Source: Smittia aterrima (Eukaryota; Arthropoda; Insecta; Diptera; Chironomidae). From it: a DNA stretch of 64,000 nt. The position numbers were made by a program, and so were the translations under genes. Location of the stretch: the NCBI GenBank assembly GCA_033063855.1, contig CP093831.1, positions 10,044,001 to 10,108,000 on the forward strand, given 5' to 3'. Every line of letters starts with the position of its first letter. Position 1 is the first letter of the stretch. This document shows positions 26,401 to 41,400 of this stretch, one piece after another. The notes below the pieces were generated by a model, which was not told where the DNA came from, searched no databases, and worked only from the letters and a program-made list of their open reading frames with translations.

Positions 26401-29400
26401 AGGGGAACTCTCTGTCTATTCGCTTATGTTAAGGTCAATAATTTTTCCTTTGAGGCTGATTTATTAAACTTTTCTTTCTCTCTTGGCTCTTTCATTTTGG
26501 GAGTAAGAGTCAAAATTTGACGGTCACGGTTGCCACGATCATTGCGCAAGATGGAAATTAAATTCTCGCTTTTTTTTCGCCGAGAACTTTTTACTCGCTT
26601 AAATGTGTTTCGCGCGTCTCCCTCCCCGTGAATGATTTATGTCTTGAAAAGGAAAGAAAGATTTTTTTTTGTGTGTGCGAAACAGAAGAAATCTAGAATC
26701 TCATGTCTGAGGTAATTAAATGATCCGAAGCGCTCAACATTATTGAAACGTTTCATGTCTTTCTCGTTGCGCAAGAAGGCAAAGACTTTTTATCGTCAAT
26801 CGACCATCTCAATAACAATTCCTTAACGTCCAGCGCATTACGAAAGCAGAAGGAATCGCAATCGAGACAATGGATTAATTTAAATAAAAAATTGTTCAAT
26901 AATTCCAATCGCCAAATGGCATTTTATAAATAGAATTTTTCAAAATTTCCAAACGACTCTCCATCGTCTTCTGTCGTTTGTGTACGCGATGCGAGTGAGA
27001 GAGAAAGACTCCACAGGAATATTGATCGCGTATGAGTTTTGACTGGTTTGGGATTGCGAGAAGTAGGAAAAGCATTCTATCACGTCAACATGTCAGTCGA
27101 AACACGAAATGATAAAGTTATACTATCGCAGAGCAAACGATACATCATTCACATACGTGCGATGGTGGAATCTCAATGGGCTATCGCGACGGACAGAGAA
27201 GGCATTTTAATGTTTTATAATTTCCATCGGTTGAGAATGCTTTATCAAGAAGGCAATTTAAATACGAGAAACATAAATTTCCAATGTTTATGCATCGACC
27301 GAATGCGATGATTTTAATCTGTAATCATTTTTTAACTCGACCGAGCAGTGTTTCGCGAAATGAAAAATGCAAATGCAATGAAGGCATGAACAAAACTGAA
27401 AGTTAACCACTTCTGGGGAATCGGTAGCAGCCGTGAATGCAAAGAGATGGCGGCGGCGCATAATTTGCGTCATAAATCACCGAGCAAATTTTAATGAATT
27501 TATCGAGTCGACAGAATCTTTTTGCCTTGTCATTCGATATATGTTGCATTAATAAAAACAAGTAAAATGTTATGACAACAAAGTAATGATGCAGCAAGCG
27601 CAAAACAACATAATAAGAGACACAGCATCGAACGACCATGCTAAAGCGCAATCAGAAGATTAACTTTTGGTTTGGGGAACGAAAAAAAAACATAAAAAGC
27701 CGCCACAAGAACAAACAACGATTGAAGAATGTGAAGAACTTCCAATTGTTGCATTTCTGTTCAGGAAAAAAGTTGTTTTGCTTCAAGTCTGAATCTTCAT
27801 TCCAAAACTGTCAATTTCGTTTGCTCTAGAAACCTCTGTTCTGATGCTCTCGACTCGTTTTAGTTCAGAGAAGCTAATTTAGATTGTAATGGAAGTGAAA
27901 CTTTAACCTTAATGAACTATCACGCTTTGGTGCTAAATTAAAATATTAAATTAATTTGTTTCTGCCTTGCTTCTCCCATCTGCAGCTTCGGTGAGAGTTC
28001 CCGAATGGATGAGAAATCTCAACAGTTCAATGGGAATGCTTTTTTTTCTACAACTTGGAGTCGATAAATTTATTAAAAGAGCCTCGGAATATTCATGGCT
28101 CGATTCATTAAAACGGCAAAAAATAAATTCACGAGCAGAAAAACGTTGAGTCGCTTGATATCGAGATCATAAACATTTTAGCAGCTTCAGCCATGAAATT
28201 TGTTTTCAACATTAAGTAATTTGTTAGCTTTGAGCGCGATAAAGAGTTTGTGCTCGTCTCTACACTAATAGCTCGATGATCTCGTGGCGGAGCTAACAAT
28301 GTTGCGCAGGCAGCTCTCGCAAAAGAATCACGAATTGCTTTTCTTCTCTCGAGTCATCATCTGACACAATAACACAGAATAAACTTCATCTTCTTTTTCT
28401 GGTGCAGTGATCTTTGTTAGAAAGATTCATAAAAGGCTAATTTGTATTTTTATGTGTGAAACATGCTGTTCAGCTCTCTTGCATCAACAATTGTCATAAC
28501 TTTGTTGCATGCGAAAAAAAAAGATTTTCGTGTAAATCTGACGGGAAAAGAAAGTTTGAGCTTTTTTTTTATTGAATAAGATAATTTGTTTAACAAAGTA
28601 GGAAGTCGACAAAGCACAACATGAGCCATATGAGACTTTTTTGTCTTTTAATTACACGTGTTTTCATTCGTCGAGCTTGTTTGAAAGCCTCCAATGAACA
28701 ATGAAAGTAATTTTCAATTAGAGCTCATTTCAAACAGCCAAGGCGTTTGATCGTAATTGAAGAAAACTTTTTTTTCTAGTGCTAGCTTCCATCAGCTGTA
28801 AACTGCCGTGATCATTTTGGCATTTCACTAATTAGCTTCTCTAGGAAACGAATCGCGATTCCTTTTGGATTGCAGGTCGTGCAATATTAAATCGTTGCGT
28901 CACGGATTTGCAGAAAAAAAAGCAAATCAAGTAAGCGGCTGCCAAATTAAACAGTGCGATCAATTAATCAATCTGTGGCATAATCTTCGATGATTCCATT
29001 ATTGCATAAGCAAGGCTGATCCCCAAACAAATCGATTGCCATTCTTCTGACCTTTCTCTGGAAGTTTTCGATTAAAGCAAAGAGAAAGAAACCAATAAAA
29101 TCGAAAGTTTTCCAATCGATTTACACATACGATGGGCGATTAATCGGGCGAGGCCTTCCCATCCCCGAACACCGCAAAAGCATTTTCTCCTCGCGTCTAA
29201 AATAAGTTTTTTTTTCTCAATTATCGCGAATGAATCGTTAAAGATACAGTGCGAGGAATGTCTTTATACTTTGTTTGTCTTTAGTCGAATAATGCCAATA
29301 ATTATCGAGAATGGATGGCGAACGAGTTTTCCTCCCAAGGCTCAATAATAAATGGCATTAAAATAGCCCGAGCTCGTCGTCTCTTTCCATTTCATTAGCT

Positions 29401-32400
29401 TCAGCCAACAACTTTTGCTATTAAAAGTCATCGACGCTCCGCAAAACAAATTCCAACATTTGCGTACGATCAATAAGGGATGAAATTGAATGGAAACTGA
29501 TGGCATTAACTAGCGACTTAAGAACCTTTAAGCCACTTCTCTCTATCGATGCAATTCCATTTGCGATGATTCCATTAAAATATCATAAACGACACGAACG
29601 CTCATTATTGTTGTTTCTTGAAGCGGCCGAAGCGAGCGAAGGGAAATTGCATCAACGGTTTGAACCAATAAGCCCGGAACAAGGTCGCAAGTTAATAAAC
29701 TCTTCTCGCACCGGCGTTGGTTTGGATTTCGTTATTGGAGCAATTTTTCTGTCTACAGCATCTGAGATGCGAAGCAACGACTTTTCTCCATTAGAGAAAA
29801 TCCCACGTCCATCGAGAAATGAATCATTTTAGATCGTCGAGACTTCTCTCCTCTTGCAATTCGATTGCGAATAATAATTAACAAGTCTCGTCGGCGAACT
29901 CGTTTATCTTGTTCGATTCCGGTCAGTAAGAGCTGCTCGACACGAAGTTCCATCGAACTTTAAAATGCTAAAAGATTTCGTCAGACGACGATGCTACAGT
30001 TGCTGCTCCATTTTCGGCGTCAAACTTCTCCTCTCGTTGCACTTTGCCAATTTAAATTTCAATTCAATCGATTCGTGAATGAATGTTTACCGTTTTCTTT
30101 CCACTAAGAAAAAGCTGAGAAATAAAGCATCATCAAAGCGCGTGTTTAAACAGATAAACAATAGAAGTGCGCATATAAAGAGCCAAAGATGGTGCAAAGC
30201 TTCAACAAACACAAACCTCGACTGCATAATAAAATCATTAAATTACTGCTTTTTTATTATGTGAAGTTAGAAAAATTGTTTTCCGCGCGCGGAGACTGTT
30301 TATATAGATTTACACCGTTTCCATAAATAGCTCAAGCGTTTGATTGTTTTTCCACCGAGCCAACGTCGAACTGCACAGCCTTCTCTGAATTATGAAAATT
30401 AAATAAAGCTGAATTTAATTTAAAATTCTTCTGGTTTTACTTCGCGAGAGAGTCAAAGATAAATTGACTCGAGCGTTTTGTGATTGCAAGGCAGCAGCGA
30501 GTAAAACAAAATAAATTTTGCGCTGACACGTTGAGGCATTTACGTGAAACTGCAGCAACGATCGTACAAGGTCGCGTCGCGAGGAGAAAAATTGAAAATT
30601 TCATTCAATCTTTCATTGACCCAATTCACCTCAACTCTCGACATTTTGTCGTTGGCTCTGATAAAAAGAGACTCGAGAAAGTCGATGACGATGAAGTATT
30701 TCTCAGTCACTGCCGTTCTGACGATTAGATTATGTTTATTAGGACTTAGTGAGACAGCACAATACGTCGACTGTTGATTGTAATTGCCATTTATTTGAGC
30801 TCTCGCCACATTTGCTGCCCATAATTTCCTAGCTTAGCCCACATTCTGTCGCGCTGCTGCATCAATTGCTAGTCAATTTATGTTTCAAAGCTTCCATTAG
30901 AAGATTAAGGTTGATGTTGAGCAAAATGTCGATCCGCGCTTTAAATTCTGTCAAAAGAAGTTTCTCTCAAGAAATTAAAGAGCTGCTTGCAAAGTTAAAT
31001 GGGAAAGAACAGTTTACCTGGATCGCGAACAAGCGATGATCTTGTTGAGGTCCATTTCAAATTCTCACATGAAACGAGAATTGTAATCCAAATTTTCCTT
31101 TTCTTAAAATTGCTGTAAAACATTTCTCATCCGAATAAATCGATTTAACATTAAACTGGCGAAAACTTCAAGTCTATCATTAAAGCATTAGCGATTTCAA
31201 TAGCCGCCAGTTTACAAACGATGCAAGTTCTTGTTAATAATAATTTTTTGGCGGATGCAACGAATATTTTCCGAACGAAATGAGATTCAGGTTACTAGGG
31301 AACGAATAAACATTCATTAACTTAATCTCCCAACCGCGATAGCTCATAAAAATGTCTGCTCAACAAGCTGCGATCTTATCGCGTAAGAATTTAAGTCGCA
31401 GTTTTACGAAAACATGACTAACGAACGCTTCGACGAAATCTGAATGGTTTACGGAGCAATTTTGATTAATGCTCGGTATTAGCATAAAACATAACAAATT
31501 TTTCTATTCATTTCTTGGTCTCCCTCTCTCTCTCTCTCCTGCCTAATCGTAACGAAAATCATGAGCAGCAAGAAAGAAAAACTACTTAAAGTGAAATGGA
31601 CTCGTAAGCCTTTTATTGCTCAATGGCATTTATAAACGTAGCAAACAAGAGTTTGTGATTCGCAATCGATAAATCATAGCTCGGCGAGAGCTTTTCCTAC
31701 ATTAACCGGACACTTTTCGCTCTCCCCATTCAAATTGTGACCGCAGCCACGCTTTGGCGAGCCTTTCTTAAATTGAGCTCCAAGCAAAACTGTTTCCAGA
31801 GTTGATCTAATACTCAACATGCAGAAGTGAACATGACTTATGTTTCGATAAGCATCCCGAGTCGAGACGAGAGAGAAATGTGTAAACAATAAATTTTCTT
31901 CTCGCGCAACTTGGAAGAGACTTTGCCATTGCGCGTGATGATAAAATGTGTTTTGATTAATTTAATTACATCATTAATTAAATTTATTGGCTGTTGCCGG
32001 AGTTCTCGCTTAAGAGATCAAATGGATATTTGTTACCTGTGTTCATTAATTGACTTCAGTGCACGATTGCATCATGCGATTATTTATTAGCAGAGATTTG
32101 CATTCAAAGCGATGCTTTGTTGCACTTGGAGGAAGAAAATCCTGAAAAGAATTTCTCGTCTAATTCGATAACCGTGTTGAGTGTCGGCCTTAATCGCCTT
32201 GGACTTACGTCATTATCAATCACAGTCAGCTCGGGCTAGAAGGAAGTCATAAAGTATCTGCTTAGACTTTTGTTCAAAGTCACGCATTAACTGGATTAGT
32301 TCGTCTATCTCCTCTCTCTTCTAAGCCAAAACGATTTCTTAATGAAACAATTTTTTTGCACCATGCGTGAGAAGCGAGTTAACTTCGCTAAAGACTTTTC

Positions 32401-35400
32401 AACGCAAGCGCTGACTTGACTTATTTCTGCCATTTTCATAAGCATTTATTTTATTGAAATTCAGATTGCGATTTCTTTATTTCGCGCTGGCTGAGAAATG
32501 TGCGCTCTTTTGTGGTCGATTTACATTTCAATTTAATTTATCGAATGCGCGACAACGTTGCAATGTTCGTTGCATTCAAAATTCTCTCGACTGAATTCAA
32601 TTTCACGACAAACGATAAATTCACGTTTTTCAAGCTTCCAAAAACTCCAACGTCGTAGTTCTCGAGCAGCGACTGAAAGGCCTCTTTAATATAAAAACAT
32701 AAATCTTGGCGTTAAGAAAATGTTTCACGCGAAAAACTCCACCGAGAGTCGATACAAGTGTCAGTTGCAATAAAGCGAAGTTTTGTAAGCCAAAGAAACA
32801 CGAAATAAATTTGTAACTCTTTTATTTTTCGGCAAGAGTTTGTTTACCAAAGCTCGTTGACTCTGTTGCAAAAGATTTCAATTTATTCTGTTTGATGGAG
32901 AGATTCATTGCGAGCTCGATTGTTTTTGCTGTCAAGCCACACACGATGCATGTTTAAATTTTATTTTTAAACTTTAGCGTTTTGCCAAATCCAAGTGCGA
33001 ACTGATGAAACTTTTGAATAAATTCTGGGAATTAAAGAATCGCATCCAAATGCCTGACTCGTCAATCCAATCAAGACAGAACCTCTAATTAAAAGTCCTT
33101 CATGATCTCCTGGAAATCAAGAAACAAAGTAAGAGAAACTGAAAAGTTTGAGAACTCACCGAAGCAAGTTTCTTCTTCTGCAAATGAAATGTTGTCAAAA
33201 ATGTTTTAAACACTTGAAATTAAGTTCACCTTCTGCGTATTCAGAACAGAACCTCCGATCAGTCCAAATAACTTGTATCGAAGGTAACAGTTTCTGACAC
33301 TTGACATCACTAATAACTCTGATGTAAGCAATTGATATGCTTTCAATCACTTCACAGTTTCGATTAATTCTTCCGAAGCCTGTCACCCAACCAAACTGAC
33401 CAGGAATAATTTTTTCTCCTTGATGAGGAAGATTAACGAATCCAATTGTTTTCGGAGGAAACTTGGAATGTTTTGCAAGCTTCAGTAAAGCAAAGTCATA
33501 GTCGAAATAAACTTTGTCGAAATGTTGATGCTTAATCACTTCAATTACTTGAATTACGATTCCTTCTTTGTTTGAATAATTTGATCCAAGACGAACGTTC
33601 AACTTCGAAGAATTGAATTTCTTCTCAATCGCTTAAAATTGAAAAATGGAAATTTGTCAAACAAAAAAATTATTTCACTCACAACTCGCAGTTGTCAGAA
33701 CGAAATCATTTGAGAGCAAAGCGCCTGAGCCAATTCGATTGCATTCGAAATTCACTGTTGCGAGAAAAGGCGCATTTTCAATATCGATTAGTTCACTTGC
33801 GATTATTTCTGTAAACGAGCTGATTGAAATGAAAATTATTAGAATGAGAGTAGGCAAAGTTATCAAGAAACTCATTTTCTTAAACTGGACATGCACCGCT
33901 AAGAGTCTCGACCTTAAATAACGAAATAACGATTCTCGAGGTGATTGTCTAATCAAGAATTATGATTTGTTCGAAAGCTTACGGAAAAGTCGTAAAGTAA
34001 AGTAAAGTAATGAGCGGCTGTAGTAAACATTTCTAAAATGATTGATCGTTGCATTGAGCTCTTTCTACAAAGTGTTTAGAAGTTTCACGCTTCGTCAGCA
34101 CGAAAAATGTTTGATGAGCTTTTATCAAAGAATTTGGCGGTAAATTAGCGATTAAATAGTTCAAACCATAATTAGTTCTCGACACAAGTTCATGAAATGA
34201 ACCGTCATTAACCTCAATAAGTCAACACAAACTACGATAGATTCACAAACTTTCCGCCCAGTCATCATCGAAAGAATATTTCATCGAATGCCTCTCCAAA
34301 TTGATAGAGTTTGAATCGAGCGGCGGAAGTGTCTGCTTAATGGCTTCTCGACCAGTTGAATCACGAGTTGAATCTCTTTAACGAATCAATTTGCCTATCG
34401 TGGAATCGTGGAATGAATCATCAAAATTAGAAGCAGCAGCATTGCCTTTTAAAAAAATTGTTGGCTAACAAGGTGGAGTCCTTGATCTGTTCGGAATCGG
34501 CAGAAACTTAAACAAACATCCTCGAGCCGAAAAGAGAAACGATCAGATAAAATTCATCTCGAGTAAATGAAGAAATTGCGCTTTGAAAAGCATAAAACAT
34601 ATGAAAGAGCTTAATGCCGGAATAAACAAGAAGCGGAGATCATTGAAACTCGAGAGAGAGAAATTCAATTAATTGTTGCATAAATCACAATCGTTGAGAA
34701 AGGTAAACCTGTGGCTATTGATATCTCATTGTACAAGACACTTAAGCCAAAAGCGGTCACTCTAAAGAGGTCGAAGGTTTAGCTGATGATCGAATAAGTG
34801 AGATTGCGTAACCAGTCCAACTTCGTTTGCAAATGCGAAAACAAGTTTCGTTGACGGTTTCGGTGAAAGGATCATTCATATCGCACTGAGTCGAAAGAAA
34901 ACTTCAATCGTAATCGCTTAATGGATGCTAAGTCATTGAAAAATTGTGAATAAAGCAGACATTAATTCGCGGATCTGCGAGTATCTCGTCTATAACTCAT
35001 CGAGCAGCGGAGACGGCAAAGCAATAAAACCAGAATTTTCGATTGTAAAACTTTCTCTGATTTTATGCAAACGCCGTTGAATCGCAAGCTTTACATTTTA
35101 TTGCTTCTCTCTCTCGATTTTCGGTTCCATACTGTGTATGAAGTCAATGTCGATGATATCAGCACAGAAAAATTATTACCAGCTCTATCAATAACTCGAC
35201 GCTAATCAAGGCGTTGTGAAAGTTTTATTGTGATCACTTCTGGTTGGGGGAAGCGAACGTCCCCGAAAAACATTTGAACATAAATCGAGTTCAACCTTAA
35301 ATGTAGAGTAAAATGATTTCGTTGTCGATGTGTTGAGAGAGATAAGAGAAAGACGAGGGTCAGCAGCGTCTGGAAATTTAGTCATTAGTTACTCAGTGGA

Positions 35401-38400
35401 CATCGCTAAACGTCTTCATCGCTAAACAATAGCAAGCTCGCCTTGTGTATCTCGTTATCATCTGCCTGTCAAGTCCGCGATTCCATTCAAGAACGAATGG
35501 CACATAAATCAATCATTTTCGACTGTCAAACGAAAAGAAAAAGTTTTATTTGCTTGGCTAAACACGACAATGTCAATGCCATGTTTGAAGGTTCAAAAGT
35601 GAAAATGCTCGACGAGCAGTTTTCTTGTTTTTATTTTCGTCTCGTTGATTGTTGTGCTGAAAATTGTGCCAATCGATTGGAATTCCTTCCTTTGCAGACT
35701 CTTTTCTCCGATTGCGACTGAAAGCAAACCGCCGAGCGATTTAAGGAAGAAAAATGAAATAAAAGCCGTTCGTTGATTGTTCGTCGGGGAGCATTAAAGA
35801 CTTTGGCCTTTAACATAACAAGCTCCAATTACCAAGATTCGAGAAATCTCTTGGTCTAATCATGCGAGATGGAACAAAAGCAACCTCGACGTTGGATACA
35901 AATCGTTTTGCACTCTCTGAATGCTCACGATGCTTGCAGAGCTCTGCGTCCACTTTTCGGTTGAATTGACGTGATAAATTTAGGCAAACACAAAAAGGCT
36001 TTGACATTGACGATGGAGAATTTCGGTTTTGTCTCGTTCAGCTGACTCGCCTTGACTCACGATGCAAAACTCAGATCAGAAACATGAACTCGCGATGTAA
36101 AAATCAGCTAAGAAACACATGTCAATGAAATCAAATATGCGTGATTAATTTAATGATGTTTTCTGATGAAAATCTCTGCGAAATTTGAGAACGAAGAGTT
36201 TGTGTTGGTAAAGTTTATTCGCTGATATCTTGATGAGCATGCAACGGCATTAACATGAAGCTCCACTATTGAAAACAATCCGAAACTTGCAGTTTTATTG
36301 TTAAATAATAAACGCACAAGAAGACGGCACAGCAACTCGTGAAATGCCAATTATAACGAACAAATAATCATTCTTAGTTATTTTAATTCTATTTCTTTCG
36401 TTCGAGAGGCGATGTCTATCGAGCTAGGCGGAAGAAGTTTGCTTTCATTCCATTCATCGACCTCCGCTGAACCACTTGAAGATAAATCTCGCGAAAACAA
36501 ATAACAAAGAATGCCCACGAGCTTTACGAGATTGATCGGGAGCAGAGAAATGCCCGGCCAAGTACTTAATTAACACCTCGATCGACATTGCGCGATTGCA
36601 TAAATTAATTCCATCTTAAATTGTTGAGTGAGACAAGACACCAACGGTAGTCGTCGAGCGCTGTTGAATTGAAAGAATTTCAAGCGAAAATTGAACTGCA
36701 AATTGTTGATAAATTGTTCAATGATATCGTTTTCTTTTTTTTTTCACGGAATGCCATATCAATTTATTAAATTGAGAGTTTAAATGGGCCTGAGACTCAG
36801 ACCCGGAATGTTCATTTTCGCCAAACACAAGAAATCGCAAAACCGTTATGTTTCTCATATCAAAGCTTTTTTTTGTGCAACAAATTGTTTTAAGCTTCTC
36901 ACAAAACAGCAGCAGCAGCTCTCTCTCTCTCGTTGTCTTTGAATTTCGATCGAATACTCTTCAAATGCCATTTCGTTGAAGACATGATCGCGAAGCCTCG
37001 ATCACTAGCCGCTTAGAACTGAGGGAAAGGAGAGAGCCATTAAAATGGCAATCCTGTAGAAGAGCGATTCTAAAAGGCATGAAATGACTTAGACGTTTTT
37101 TGTTGCTGTTGATTAGCATTAATGAAGTTTTTGCTTGATGGTTCCGCGCTGATGTAATTACATTAACCGAAAGCCATTAGACATTTATGGGTTCATTACT
37201 CGAGTTCTCTCTTTGATTTCCCATTTGCAACTGCAATTGTTCTTTGTTCTCGATCGAGGAATTGAGATTTCCAACTGAGCTAAAAGTCTAAGAACCTCGC
37301 TAATGTATCTGACGCTGTGAGAACAAATTGAATTGTCGGCTCCAGATGCAATTAAGCTCATTAATTTATTGTTTGCGGGTGTTCATTAATTGATGGACTT
37401 CAATTTGCATGCTGATGCCGTGGAGGTTTCATGCTCAATCGCTTGTTCTCTGCCTTCACATTTTCTACGATTCGTGTTGTTCCTCTGACAAAGGAAATCG
37501 ATTTCTCATCCGTTCTGCCAATTAATCGAGGAATGCAAATGGAATTTAATTTGATGTCGACGCACGGGCTTTGGCTGATCTCGCGCGGAGACTAATTTAG
37601 TCATCACCATTAATTATGTCCACAATCTTATGCCGCTGAGCGCGTGTGTCTGATAAATCGATGCTCAAGCTTCGATTCTCGCTCGCCTTTCCCACCGCGA
37701 ACAATAACCACTTGACTTTGAATTACATTTACCTTTCCATTCATCGCTTGTTGTTGTATCTTTCTGTCGAAGTCAGCCAGAAATCTCATGAGATCGCGTT
37801 CAGGATGTGTGGAGTCGTTTTCGAAATGAGAAATTGTCTTTTCAAACTGAAATAAATGCGTGGAGGGTTTACAAAACGACAAAAGAGCCATTTCCTGACT
37901 CACGTCGGTTGCCGTTATCAAACGAATAAATCACAGCTTGCATGAGAAATGCGAGAAAACTTTTCATTATTTCATTGCGCAATGCTTTTTTAAATTAATT
38001 TCTCGTGTAAACTTTCAGACTAAACAAACTTTTTTGATTCGACAATTTCATGTCTTGCTTCTGTTGAGCTCACGAGAATTGATAGAGAAACCTGCGAAGA
38101 AAAAGTCAAAGTTAAGTTGAGTGAATAAGTGATTTGCGCTGGTTATTACCAAGGCCGCGAGTTAATAACAATTGCGATCAAGAAAATGTCTGCAAATTTG
38201 CTTTCAGTCCAAGGCCCGTTCATTGGCGACAGCAGTTCAGGGCTTGTTCAGAAAAGGGATGGAGAACTAATTGAAGTTAATGCCAGCTGCTTGTTTCCAA
38301 ACTTCTAGTTCACTCATCGCGAAGGTTACTTAAGTTTGACTCACTCTTGGAGATCCACAGAACTTTCATTGAAGAACGAAGACTCTAAGTGGCTTCTGTC

Positions 38401-41400
38401 GCTAGTAAATCTTTTCCTCAACGATCTCCCCTACACAATATCCGTCAAGTAAAGTTAAATTAAAATGACGTTGCGGTTAATGACAGAAAAACATTCTCCT
38501 CAACAGCAGCATCAACGCAATAATCACTTAAAGCCCGAAAGGTGGATATAAAGCTTTATTTAATTTTCTCAAGCCTGCGACATTTGAGACTGACTAGCAA
38601 GGCGCTGCTTTTAATATTTGCCTTGCACATTCGTCTGGAGTCTGCGTCACACTTAAGGTGGGTGGACAAAGGCAGGGGAATTGAATTAACGACGCAGGAA
38701 AAAGCGAATCTCTGTTTCTTTATTTCCATTTAAATATATTTCCAATACTTAAAACAGTTTGCAAATGAAATCGCTTTACCTTTGCCGGCAAAATGCTAAT
38801 GAAAAAGGGCAGCGAGTGGCAGTAGAAACAATTTCCACTCGCTTTACTCTCTGTCAAGAGAACAAAACAAACGGTTGAACATGCAAATTAATAAGTTTGA
38901 TGCATAAGCGGTGCACCACCAACTCTGCCCCAGAGATTTTTCATTTAATTTATTAGTTCAAGTCGAGGTTTGACTTGAGGTGCAACAGCATTCGGCCTTG
39001 TCGTTCTCGCGACGCTTAAACAAAACAGAAGTGTGAAATAATTCTCGCAGGCGAAAAAAGGTTCACGTCCAAGCGATCGAGAGAGTGGAAAGAAATCGGT
39101 AACATGGATACGACGTCCGATGCTGGGCATGAGCGAGCGAAAATTACACGATACAGCATAAGCAAACTATGAGTTATTGCATGCGTCGCCGCATTGTGAT
39201 TACGTTCCAATCGCGAGAAGAACTGTTCTGAAATATTTCGCAGGTCATGTCTGTTGTTCTCTCAATCCAGGAAGACATAAAGCAACGTGAGAGACGACGC
39301 TCGCTTCTATAATTCAATTCCAACCATAACACTTCACACCCGGAGAAAGATAAGTTGTTAAGAAAGAATGACACGTCGGACGATGGCGAGAATATATTTA
39401 GAACAAGAACTATGACAAATTACGGTTGCAGTCTAAAGAGAGAATGAACGCGAGTGAGAGAGAGAAACGCATGAAAAATGTCTGCAACTGTTTTGATTTG
39501 CGGTTAAGACGCAACAACACGGAACGTTACAAGAATTATTTATTGTTCTCTCGGTTAAGACGAATGATGTGAATTGGACTGCTTTTCTTCACATGACACC
39601 AAACATTCGTAACAAAGCTCTCTTCCCTGCAACGTGCCAATTATAATTCCAAACTGACGTCGTAAAAAGAATTCTTCGTGAAAGTGTCTACACTCGCTAC
39701 AATGTGCGCTAGAGTTATTTCTCTTCTAATAAATTGAAACTGACCGTTTCTACATCGATAATCTTGGAAATTGTTGATTGGAGTTGAGCCTCCTAGGTAG
39801 GCCATCAATTTAGTTACGCGATAAAATCACTTTTCGTTAGCGAACAATCTCACTCCGCCACCTCGTCTTCTCTTCTCGTCTTGCACATGACGTCGACTTG
39901 AAAGTAACACACTTCGCAAACGAGATTCGTGCAATTAAACTTTCAATTCAAGAAAGAACCTGAAATTGAGATGGAAAACGTTTGTGAAAGACAGTCCGGC
40001 AGCTTCTTCTTTGTGTCGTGAACGTTCTTTTGAAATTAAATTCCACTTTAAACTTTAAATTTGCAATCTCAAAGTGAGATTAATTTGTCCATCATGCAAA
40101 CGGAGCCGGCAATTTACGCATCATGCACGTTGCACGACTTTGGTTTTTGGGCCAACTTCTTTGCGACATCGACGTGATTTGCGACATTCATTCAAGTTGC
40201 TCAAGAGTCGGCAACGAAAAGAAATTTGTTTTCTTTAATTAAATTGTATATGGCTCTCGAGGGAAAAACGATGCCGCGAGAGATCTTTGTGGAACATAAA
40301 TTGATCATAATTTATGCAATGTTTTACATGAGAGTTGTGTTCATCGGGCGCTTACATCACTTGAATGCTCCGATTGACCTGTAGCAGTGATAGTTGGCCG
40401 CGTGGCCTCGAAAAAAAAACAACATGCAACCAAAGAGAAAATTTCCGAATTGAGTTCGAGAGGAAAAGGGCCGAACGACGACAATTTAATGAAATCTGAA
40501 TGCACTGCCGTTGAATCTTCGAATGAAATTCCAGAACGCTCTGCTGTGATGATAACACAATGAGTTAGATTTTCACTTCCTCGTTGTGCTCTTTCAAGAA
40601 ATTCCATTGCAGATTGTCGATAAATCGCGCCTTCCTCCGCCTAAATGAAACGATTCGCTTCGCTTCCGTCCCATTGTCAAGGTTGTGCAATCTCATTTGG
40701 AAGATTTCCAAGCGAATGAATAAAAAATATTGCGGTTTCTTGTTGCTGAAAGCATCGAGAATCTGCATATTAATGCAATTGTTATTTAGATCTATTCATG
40801 CGATGCGCTTGTTTCCCGCGAGTTCATTGTCAACTCGAAGCTTTCGGTGACAATAAAAACCGTCGTCGTCGTTTGATCGCAAATGTTGAATCTCTGAATT
40901 TTAATCAGAGGAGACTCCCATCAATGTCGCTCCCTTACAACTCACAAAACGAAGAGTTTTTCGCTTAATTAAAAGTCAAGATCAAGCAAAGGGAAAGGAG
41001 AGAAGAACCTGCCCATCTGACAATGATTAATGGCTTGTCTTTGTTCTTTCACTCGCTCTCCTTGGACCTGCGACTGTGTGAATTCGTAATTTTCATCGTG
41101 ATTCTAGTTCTTGCTGTTCGCTTATTAATTATTATTTCCGCGGGTTTTGCTGATACGACGAGTCTCTGTGTGTGGGCGAGCTAAGTTGATTACAGAATTA
41201 GAAAGAAAACTGGAGGCTAAACACGCTACACGGGAATCGAATGACTCTTTCTATCTATTACACATCAATAGCATGTTGTTCGTTTGTGCTTGAACCATTA
41301 ATAAGAGAACTCATGGGGAAATGTTAAGCGACCGTGCGATGCTAGAGAGTGAACATAGCAAACGATAAAACCAACTTCATCGCGTCAAATTGGTTAATCG

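Noticed and set aside
29500..29832. 110-codon plus-strand open frame in the long intron
   Set aside because: No domain, signal peptide or splice context is seen. An antisense frame of 66 codons overlaps its end. Treated as chance.
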